Assembly: GCF_030867095.1 (NCBI RefSeq)
Contig: NC_081827.1
Location: 216,127,310-216,191,309, forward strand
Direction of reading: 5' to 3'
Source of the DNA: Alligator mississippiensis
Taxonomy: Eukaryota; Chordata; Crocodylia; Alligatoridae
Length of the DNA: 64,000 nt
Shown piece by piece: positions 55,765 to 64,000 of this stretch. A program made the position numbers and the translations under genes. The notes beneath the pieces were generated by a model. The model saw nothing but the letters and a program-made list of their open reading frames with translations, was not told the origin of the DNA and ran no database searches. How positions within the stretch are numbered: position 1 is the first letter of the stretch; the number at the start of each line of letters is the position of its first letter.

Positions 55765-56212
55765 GATTGCTCTCTCATGCTTGCTAGCAACTGCCCCAAA
55801 TATGTCATTAACCTTAGAAGCCAACTGAAAAACCTTAGCTACTTAGACTTGGAAGTCAGCTCAGCCAAACATGAAGATGGGCATTCACTCAATTAATCAG
55901 TCATGGTGAGCTTGATTTCTGGTCTCTGCTCAGAACCTTAATCCAGTTCCTGGGTCAGTTTCTTACAAAAAGTGTGGTGAGTGGTTTGGTATAGCTGGGG
56001 AAGTGGTATCAGTATATTCTTGTACTGTTTTGTTTAGAGGAGCCATAACTTCCTTTAAGGGGGCTGGAATGGGTTATGACCCAAAAGTGCTTTAATTCAC
56101 TGGAGAAGCTGCAGCCATGGTCATTCAGAAGTATTATGTATTGTTTGATCAAAGATTACAATGAGTGAAGGTAAGCCAAGAAATTATTCTGTGACTTCCA
56201 AGTAGATTCTCA
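55765..56212. other. Unique sequence
   Basis: No recognisable feature. Confidence 0.35.
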
Positions 56213-56215
56213 TTA

Positions 56216-56738
56216 TAGGCAGTCCTTGTACTTACGGCGGGTTATGTTCCTGGAAAAGGTGCCGCAAGTTGAATCTGGTTTTTCCATAGAAACAATGTTA
56301 TAATAGGAGGTTACATTCCTGACCAAGGGCCTGATGCCCAACTTTTTATAGAAATGACCATAAACATATTTAAATCAACTATTTAATCAACTATGAATGA
56401 TATACACTGTGTAATACAAAGCTTTCTAAAGTGTACTGTATATAGATTAAACAGGGCAATACAGTAACTAACCACATAAAATTTTATTTAATCAGAAGGT
56501 GAAGGAACACCTTCATCAGGGTCATGGAATTCAGATGGGCTTCTTTGGGGAGATTTTTGGGGAGACAGGGTCACTTGATGGCTTTTTGAGAAACTGATCT
56601 TGTTTTGCTGCCCTCTTTTTCTCATTGTAAATGTCCCTGTAGTGCTGTAAGTGCAAGGATCCAGCACCGTAAGTAATGACATGGGTGTTAATGGTGGAGC
56701 GCCGCAAGTGCAAATCATCGTAAGTCAAGGGCTGCCTG
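56216..56738. mobile_element. Tigger/pogo-like non-autonomous element, 523 bp
   Basis: The left end TAGGCAGTCCTTGTACTTAC and the right end, read in reverse as CAGGCAGCCCTTGACTTACG, are inverted repeats. TA flanks both sides (56214-56215 and 56739-56740). Such CAGGCAGTCCTCGACTTACG-type ends are typical of the Tigger/pogo branch of Tc1/mariner. No transposase is recognisable inside. Confidence 0.85.
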
Positions 56739-56740
56739 TA

Positions 56741-58310
56741 ATTCCCAAACATTTATTTTTTTCTTTTTAAAAAAAATCTGTCCTTCCTCCCTTCCCCCCC
56801 AGCAGATGTCATATCCTGATAAGGCAAAACTGGGAGATTTTGTTTTGTTTTGTGTGGTGGTGATGTTTTTTTATTTTGTAGATCTATTCACATTCTGGCT
56901 TCAAGAACCTCATGTGTAATTTTTCCAGATACAACCAATGTTTGGGTCATCAACTCAGTAAAAAATATAAATAAAACCAATGCCTAGAGCCTTGATAATT
57001 ATAATTGTGTCTTTCGCAAATTGCATTAGTAATTTGGAGTATTATATGGTTATCTGAATCCTTTCTATGTCAGAATGATGCAGTTTAATGGTCTCTTAAT
57101 GGTCAGAAAAGCATGTTGCATGAGCAGTACTTCTATTTTTTTTTCCCCATAGTTTTTAGTAAAACAACATTTAGACTCAGAGTTTGAAGAATTTAGTTCT
57201 ACTGTAAATAGTACATTTCTGAAATATCATTCAGAAACTATTGCTTGAGGATAATGCAGCACTGTACTTGCTTGCTGGTATTATTAATTGAAAAATACTA
57301 TCACCTATTGTTTTGCTTATATCAACATCTACATCTGTTTTAAAACTTAATTAGGTTTGTGTTTTATTGTTTTTATGCCTTAGAAACCTCTTCATGTGCA
57401 TTATTTCTCTGTTGAGGTCTGTTAATACACTCTTGCCTTCTAGCTTCTGTTGTGTTGGAGCAGAACGTTTTCAGATATGGCTCAAAATTCTGGAAATTGT
57501 GGCTTCTGTGGTCCTGGTCTGCATCTGGATCAGCAGATCTTATCTTCAGGAGATAGTATCAGACTTGCCTTTCTGAAATCAGTTTGCCTGAATGTGAGAT
57601 AATATGAGGTGTGCCTATTTGTACCAGGTTTGTTTTGTTGTCTTTTATAGAATGGCTTACTCCTGACCAGCTGACTTGTACTAGCTATAATTGTAAATAC
57701 ATACAAATTGTGATGGGTAGATGTTAAATGTAAATAAACAAGATGCATGCTGTGTTTTTCCAGCTGCCCTTGCAGCTCAGTTTAATTATCTGTCTGTGTT
57801 TGTTGTATCCTGCCAGTCGGATTAATTCAAATTAATGCAAAGGAAAATGTTGTGTTTTAGGGAGGGTCACCTATAGTGTAAGACCATGTAAAGTAGAAAA
57901 CCAAAAGGGGAAGAAAACACCTTTACACACAATCTAACAATTTTGGCCAGTAGCCCCTAGAAAATCACTGACAGGTTTGTCAAAATTGCTTTGCAAGCTC
58001 TGTTGTGTAGTGGTTTATGATCTCATGAATGTCTGAAAATTGCAGTTAAAGACTGAGGGGGAGTGCAGGGGGGAGCTAGTGCATCCCAGAGCAGTGGTGG
58101 GTTGGCAGGCATCGGGTAGGTGGGGCAAAAATAGCCTAGTCATGGTGGAGGGGGTAGGAAGAGCACAGCCCTGGAGCTGGGGTGAGCAGCTGGGCTTTCC
58201 CAGCCCTGGGGCTGCACTCCAATGTGTACAGGCTTCCAGTAGATTGGGTTAGCCTGTTCCTGATCTAAATTATTTCACCTGTTCAGGAGAATTAACTTGG
58301 ATCAGGTCTG
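56741..58310. other. Unique intergenic sequence
   Basis: No exon or repeat end recognised. Confidence 0.4.
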
Positions 58311-58334
58311 CCAGTTTTTTGAGCTATTTACTAC

Positions 58335-58362
58335 CCCCCCCCCCAAAAAAAAAAAAAAAAAT
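58335..58362. repeat. C-run joined to A-run
   Basis: About ten C are followed directly by about eighteen A. Low complexity, a likely length-variable site. Confidence 0.85.
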
Positions 58363-58429
58363 TCCTGTACAGACCTAGTTAGGTTGATCTAAATCTAACA
58401 GCTGTACATACCCTTACTGATTCATCTAT

Positions 58430-58700
58430 ATCTTTCTGCTAGGGGGTGCCACAGGACTGAACACAGTACTCTAATTGCAGGATTATGAGCATCATATAAA
58501 GCGAGAAGGGAAGTAATGTAGTCTAATATGCAGCTCAAAATACCTGATGTCTTTATTGTCATATTATATTACAAGCGCTTATGTTTAAGCTTATTATTCA
58601 CTCATGGCCCTAGACCTCTTGTGAATTGCTGCTTTAGAAATTTCTCCCTTTGAAAATCTGCCCTAGGAATCAGTTTCTCCCCCTTTTCCATGCCATTGTT
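58430..58700 (-). mobile_element. Ancient CR1 fragment
   Basis: In minus sense, near 58490-58450, LQLEYCVQSCGTP can be read; it corresponds to the CR1 block RPQLEYCVQFWAP seen in the two younger copies. The neighbouring sequence follows the CR1 C-terminal region loosely. Much more diverged than the copies at 8.6 and 24 kb. Confidence 0.65.
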
Positions 58701-58704
58701 GGTC

Positions 58705-59475
58705 CTCTTTCAAATACCTTACGTTATCTTTTCTAACAAGAATTGCATTATTTATTTATGTCACAATTCAGTCCAGCTCCCGGTTGTAGATGGATTTCAA
58801 TTTGTGTTTGTACTCACCCACTGGATTCTGCACACTTGTGAGTTTGCTGGATCTGGGCAGAGTCTAGATACTGTATCTTGTTCTGGGCTTTGACATGCCT
58901 TTGAAATATTTCAAAGGCTACCATACAGACAGTCTGGTGAGATAAAACACTCCCAAGCATAACAAAATAATACGTGTTGGAAGCAGCTACCATTCACTGT
59001 CAGTAAATATTACAGATTCTCCATGTTTCCTGTGAAGTTGTGCATCCTCTAATTACGTGCTGAAACTCTTCAGAACACGGGAAATTAAAACAAAGGAAAT
59101 GTAAAACTACAGTAGCTGTTACTCTTAAAGCATGCAAAAGTTGCATTTGTTTAACTAAAACAACAAAACCTATATGTTCTCCCTACTAGAACTGTGCATA
59201 CCCCTCCTGGTACTCTTTCTTTGTGTGTGTGCAAGGAAGTTGGGCTTTTCCTTGATACTCCTGCATAATCTTCCTGTCATTAAGCAGTGGGTCATCTTAC
59301 AAAAGAGAAGCTCTATGGAGCAGGATTTGTACTCTTAAAAAATTCTAATCCCTTTTATCAGGTCGGGTGCTGCCTGCCACCCCACCACCCTTTCAGATGA
59401 CTTGTTTAGGTCCAGCCCATCTGATTTCTACACTGTTCAAATGAGTTCCCATAGGTTGCTTCCAGGGGTGAGCTT
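58705..59475. other. Unique sequence
   Basis: No recognisable feature. Confidence 0.4.
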
Positions 59476-59487
59476 ATTGTTGTAGGG

Positions 59488-59829
59488 TAGGGGTGTCAAA
59501 CAGATGGCTTGCAGGCCATATCCAGCCCACAGAGCCTATCTGGCCCATCAAACTACTGGGATGCACTGGAAGTTATGGTATGGGGGAGGTGGCATGCTAC
59601 AGAACTTGGGGCCCTCTGGCCTCTGCTGGGCATGGCTTGCTGCCACCAACCCTGAACGGGACTCACTCCCCAGGAACTTTTGCTACTGAACCCCTCACTG
59701 CTGGACTGGTTGCCACTGCTCTTCCGTGTTGGCCACTGTGCTAGTCCTCATGCACTAGGCTGGATCATCTCACAAGGAGTCACGTGGTCTGGGTCTGGCC
59801 TAGGGCCCAAGATGAGCTTGACAACCCAG
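59488..59829. mobile_element. hAT MITE, 342 bp (first of a tandem pair)
   Basis: The left end TAGGGGTGTCAAACAGATGG and the right end, read in reverse as CTGGGTTGTCAAGCTCATC, are inverted. The flanks are TTGTAGGG (59480-59487) and TTCTAGGG (59830-59837), 7 of 8 identical. Non-coding. Confidence 0.82.
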
Positions 59830-59837
59830 TTCTAGGG

Positions 59838-60112
59838 CAAGGCTCAGCAATATTTTCCACCTGGGAGTCATAACAACCTAGCTCAAGTCCCAAGGTGAGT
59901 GAGCACTAGGACCCAACATTTTCTGCTCTCTTTCCCTGTTGCCCAGCAGCTGTACATGACAAAGAGAGCTTCTCATCTGTGGAAGCCCTGGGCACCCACC
60001 CAGCTGGAGTGTGGCACAGGCAAAGCCCCACAATGCTAAATGCTGCTGAAGCCACAGCTTTATGAGCCAGATCTAAAGAGTTGGTGGCATGAATCTTGTC
60101 TGCCAACCCCTG
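59838..60112. mobile_element. hAT MITE, 275 bp (second of a tandem pair)
   Basis: The left end CAAGGCTCAGCAA and the right end, read in reverse as CAGGGGTTGGCAGACAA, are inverted relatives. Its left flank, TTCTAGGG, is the right duplication of the preceding MITE; its right flank is TTCTAAGA (60113-60120), 6 of 8 identical. Confidence 0.72.
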
Positions 60113-60185
60113 TTCTAAGATGCGTCCCTTTAAATGGTAGGTCCTTCAGGTTGGTTACTCTTGGCTATTAGCTTGGTTCTTCATT

Positions 60186-60769
60186 TAGTAAGACTGCCTA
60201 CTATCTAGTGTAGGAGCCTGAATTTTTCCCTCGGTATTCCAGCTGAGTATGGAGACCATGGGTGTGTCCCTATGTGCAGGCATGTGCGCTTGCAACAGCA
60301 CAAATTTGAGCTGGGGATTTTTGCCTCAGTGCACATGCCTGGACATGCTTGTTGGTGTTGGGCAAGTTGTGCCACTTGGGGTAAAATAACCCTGCCCCGC
60401 TCTTCCCAGATCTGTAGCCAGGGAGAGCTAGAGCCTGAGGCCAGCACCTGTGCTGGCCCCAGCAGTATAAAAACCTGCCCTGGTGAGCGGTACTTCCCTC
60501 AAACTTCTGAGGCCCAGCCAGTTGGTATCTGGGGACACTAGCCTCTGGTGCCAGCTGGACTACTGAAGCAGTGGCTCCTGCACCCTCTACCCACTGCAGC
60601 AGTCTGGCAGTGTGGCCTACTGCCTAACTGTGACTTGCTGCCACCTGCAACAGCCTCTACCCCCTTGGACCTGCGGTGCCATGGCTGCATGCCTGCCGGA
60701 CCCAGATGGGGTGCCCCTGCTCTGCCATCTGGGCAGCTGTCGCCCAGAAGATAGTAGGCAGTCTTACTA
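60186..60769. mobile_element. Element bounded by a perfect 21-bp inverted repeat
   Basis: 60186-60206 and 60749-60769 are exact reverse complements, 21 of 21. A third, partial copy (AGTAGGCAGTCTTGCT, about 60782-60797) follows in the orientation of the right copy. The interior is GC-rich and non-coding. The superfamily is unknown; no clear target duplication outside. Confidence 0.6.
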
Positions 60770-60799
60770 GGTAAAGAAGCAGTAGGCAGTCTTGCTACT

Positions 60800-62360
60800 G
60801 CCCTTCCAAGGGTCTGGGAACTAACTTTGTTACTGTCCTGCCACCAAGAAATTTCTGCTGCCTCAACCAGGCTGTTTCATGGGATGTCACACTTTCTGGA
60901 AACGGGGTGTTCAGGAGGACTTACTCTCTAAGTTAGCAAGTAATCTATTTGTTTTATTTTTCTAAATTTGACCTTCCAAAAGAAAGGCATGTATCATTAG
61001 GATGTGTGGTACGCATGAAAATATGAGTATATAAAATATTTTTGGTGTATGTATAGGTTAGGTGCAATGTGAGCAGCACTAAAGCCACTCTAAAGTACAC
61101 CACCATTGTGACTCAACTGGAGTTGGAGGGAGGCTACTTTTATTGTTGAGAGGGCATTTGATTTTTCCTATCTCCCCTGATCTTTTTCCATGACCATCCT
61201 CCACCTGTCCGTTAGGAACTAGATTGAGATCACCAAGCTGGTAACATCATGGCATTAAAATGTAGGCTTTTCAGTTAAAGAGAATTATTGATATTGGATT
61301 TTTATTTCACCTTCTACAAATATATTTTCTTTTTCTTTTCTCAAATACAAAATTATATTAATTCCATTTACCAATAAATATAACTTTGAGGTATAAACTG
61401 GCCTGTGAAAATCTCCTGAGAGAGGGGCTTTTACAGATAAGTCTTCTGAAGATGGACACAGCTGAACTCTTTGGTACAGTAGTGGAATTCCTCATGGTCA
61501 CTGCATTTGCTTACCAAGTATGTATGTGTTGTTGACCAGTAGAAGGGATTTGGGAGTACTGCTTTCCTAGCCAATTTTTACAGATTTGCTTCAGCCCATC
61601 TAGATCTGCAAAAAGGAAGCTGAATCTTTCTAGAAAATTAGGGAACAAGTAGAATCAAATTCCACTAATGAACAAATTAAGCAGATTTACAGGGAGTCTG
61701 TCTGGTCAGCAGAAGGGGCCTAAAGCAATAGTTGATTACAGTTTAAGAGAATAATCTGGAGTATTTGTCAAGTGGCGTGTCTTTGTTTTTATGGTGGGTT
61801 TTTTTTTAATTTTAGGTTACATAGTTTATCTTAACTCTTACAGATTTATTCTCTGGTTTATCTTCTTATAAGTAGTAAATGGGAAAACCTATACTTTCCT
61901 AATTATAAAATTAAACAAGAAACATGAAATCTTATCTGGTTGTTGTTTGCTGGTTATAATAGTATTAACTTTGATTCTACAAATTTTCTGCAGTCCCTGG
62001 AAAAGCACATTTTATTAAGCAAAAATCTTCTTGTAGTATGTCTCTTTGGAGGTGTTGATTTTAGCCTTACTTTATGCATATGAGAGCTGAAGAACTGGTT
62101 GTACCATTCAGTAAAATATAATAAAAAACACTGGTTTTAAAGTTCTATAAAGACAAATCCATAAAATCCCATTTTATATATTATAATACACATGGTAGTA
62201 GATAATCTCTGGCATAACTGTAGTAAGTAGAAAAAATTATATTTATTCAGGAAGAGATATTAACTCCTTCTCTGTTTTATTCTGAACAAAGAGCTTATGT
62301 TGTTTTTTTAACTATGCAATATGTAATTCATTAGAAAAAGTAGCATGTCGTGCCTGGCTC
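60800..62360. other. Unique AT-rich sequence
   Basis: No exon, RNA gene or repeat end recognised. Confidence 0.4.
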
Positions 62361-62369
62361 CTTGTGATC

Positions 62370-62450
62370 AGACCTGGGGAAGAATGTCTTGCATTTGAGA
62401 GCTTGTTTAACTTAATTCCCACTGTCCAGTTGGTCGTATAAAAGATACCA
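62370..62450. repeat. Relative of the snapback repeat
   Basis: GAAGAATGTCTTGCATTTGAG followed by CCAGTTGGTCGTATAAAAGAT and ACC repeats the landmarks of the 12.46-kb and 16.66-kb copies. Confidence 0.4.
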
Positions 62451-62804
62451 TGCTAAAAAATCCTTGCTTCTCATAGCTATATTCATGAGAGAGAATACCA
62501 ACTTCCATCAGTATAGATATAATGCTGGGATGTTCCATAGGAATGTAAATACTTTCTGATAAAAGCATACAAGTTTACTAACTTGTTCATTAATATTGTT
62601 CAGTTATTGCTGTCATTGATTTAAATAATCTTTAATACTAATGTCTGGAATGCTGAAATTTTTAGGCTGAACAGGGAGTTGGGGCATAACTGCTCAAGAT
62701 GCATCTGTATAGGGGTATAGGTTACAATGATGATAATATGGTCTAAATGTTACAGTTAGACTGTATTAATGGCTATGGGTGACTGGTGTCTTCTCATACG
62801 GGGG

Positions 62805-62875
62805 CGGGGGGTACCAGTGGCCGATAGCTGACTGGCGGTGGGGGTCCCCCAGTGGCCGATTGTGGCTGGCGGCAA
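62805..62875. repeat. Short GC-rich tandem duplication
   Basis: CCAGTGGCCGAT followed by CTGGCGG occurs twice within 70 bp. It is a local GC-rich patch in AT-rich sequence. Confidence 0.6.
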
Positions 62876-62879
62876 AACT

Positions 62880-64000
62880 GTGCTCTTCCTACGCGTCACC
62901 TTTGTTAATGGCATATAAAACATGAGAATCCATACATTAAGGTTATTAACTCATGCTAGGTGCTGTCTGAGTATCTGTTATGTCACTTAAGGTGATGGTT
63001 AATTCTGGGCTGTGCTACTTAGCTCATGTTGGGATAACTTCAGTCTGCTTCATGGAGACAAAAATGAGCAATTTGTAGTCCTCCAGCATCCCAAGATGTA
63101 CTGCTATCAGCCCTCCCCTCCACCCCTGCTAGAGTCCAGGCTCTATTCTGGCTTCTAGCCTTGCCCCTGATTACCTGCCCTCTAGTGGCAAGTCAGAGCT
63201 GTGCAGGCAGGAACCATTATTAACTCATAATGTGTGACTGGTCACAACATGTTTTAAATTCAGTGCTGCTTAACAGTCCACAGATCTGGCATGGTCAAAG
63301 TGTAACATGTAACTTCAGTACCTCAGGGAAGAGTTACTAGGTCTTGGTTGTGGAAGTCCAAAAACTGAAATTCTCTTGCATATATTCTTGGGAAGAAAGT
63401 AATTTCTCAGTGATGTGACAGTTGTGAATTATAAGAGTTTGAATGTTCCTAACGTGCCCAGAAGCTGATATAATGTATGAGCTAGAGGCCTCCAAAAATC
63501 CCTCTTACAACTAATATATTTAATGGAAAATTTGGTATGAGTGTGACATTTTATACCTGTTCAAAATGTTCTTTTTGTGTAATGTCTTTTTTGTCCTTGG
63601 GTTACTAAGAACTGATCAATAATTGGGAACTGTTGAGAACAATATGAGATTGTATTCCGGGGTTCTGATTTGGACCCCACAGACATTAATGTAATAATAC
63701 ATTTTAGCAGAGCAAATAGGAATATATCTTCATTCTTTCATTCTTTTTATGCCACTGTTTTTATTTTGAGCCCTAGCAACATGCTCACTGTTGTACAAAT
63801 AAAACACAGATGTCCCTGTCCTTGTTTTTGTACATGAGCCTATACAGAAATGTTTTTCTTTTGTTTTAGCCATAATTTTATGTTTTAATTGCATTTCCAT
63901 TCAGTATAATCAGTAGAAAATTTCTACCATCTGTGCCATGCTGTCTGGTACACTTTCCAAAGGTTGCGTGTATTAGAAAAAAATGTTTCAATTTTTTTTG
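62880..64000. other. Unique AT-rich sequence to the window end
   Basis: No recognisable gene or repeat end. Confidence 0.4.

Noticed and set aside
63765-63835. Faint resemblance to ancient L2/L3-type LINE tails (CAAATAAAACACAGATGTCC)
   Set aside because: The match is too short and too diverged to call by eye.
1-64000. Search for a CRISPR array, phage-defence system, toxin-antitoxin pair, operons, tRNA or rRNA genes
   Set aside because: The window is vertebrate intergenic DNA. No regularly spaced repeats with unique spacers, no bacterial-type genes and no tRNA cloverleaf or rRNA sequence were seen.

Overview
This is vertebrate nuclear DNA, not a prokaryotic or viral genome. It is mostly non-coding and rich in old transposable elements. 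CR1 LINEs with SGNH-esterase ORF1 and APE endonuclease/reverse transcriptase ORF2, Ac/ZBED-type hAT elements, many short hAT MITEs and slowly decayed endogenous retroviruses suggest a sauropsid, most likely a crocodilian or turtle. That assignment is an inference. I found no intact protein-coding gene, no rRNA or tRNA gene, no CRISPR array and no operon.

Layout. 1-5 kb: a relic hAT transposon (323-3350) with a perfect 8-bp target-site duplication (TSD), then a small hAT MITE. 5.4-8.6 kb: GC-rich, promoter-like, probably LTR-derived DNA, followed by a plus-strand 5'-truncated CR1 (8.64-9.74 kb). 10.3-16.8 kb: nested MITEs, a minisatellite and a 79-bp snapback repeat. 17.48-18.3 kb: a strong CpG island with a candidate splice donor, the only good sign of a host gene (promoter and first exon); the rest of that gene is not visible. 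18.3-22.2 kb: mostly unique sequence with a Tigger-like MITE. 22.3-23.7 kb: a solo-LTR-like block, a hAT fragment and a G/T-rich to C/A-rich low-complexity switch.

23.76-34.08 kb is one nested structure: a minus-strand, nearly full-length CR1 split by a minus-strand endogenous retrovirus (copy A, 25.24-31.68 kb). The 3' LTR of copy A is truncated at a deletion junction that also removed the middle of the CR1. 34.1-40.5 kb is largely unique, with two hAT MITE traces, a (TG)n microsatellite and a degenerate repeat block. 40.54-50.04 kb holds a second, related minus-strand provirus (copy B) with both LTRs and a 6-bp TSD. Copy B has an inserted 1.29-kb element in env and an inverted protease segment. 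51-64 kb: further MITEs (two of them inserted back to back at one target), a Tigger-like element, an ancient CR1 scrap and unique sequence.

Nothing here forms a working pathway. The proviruses and LINEs are broken by stops, frameshifts, deletions, an inversion and insertions. The interest is in the structural history: nested insertions, paired deletions, re-use of insertion targets, and the orphan CpG-island promoter. All similarity statements come from reading the sequence and recognising families; no database search was run.
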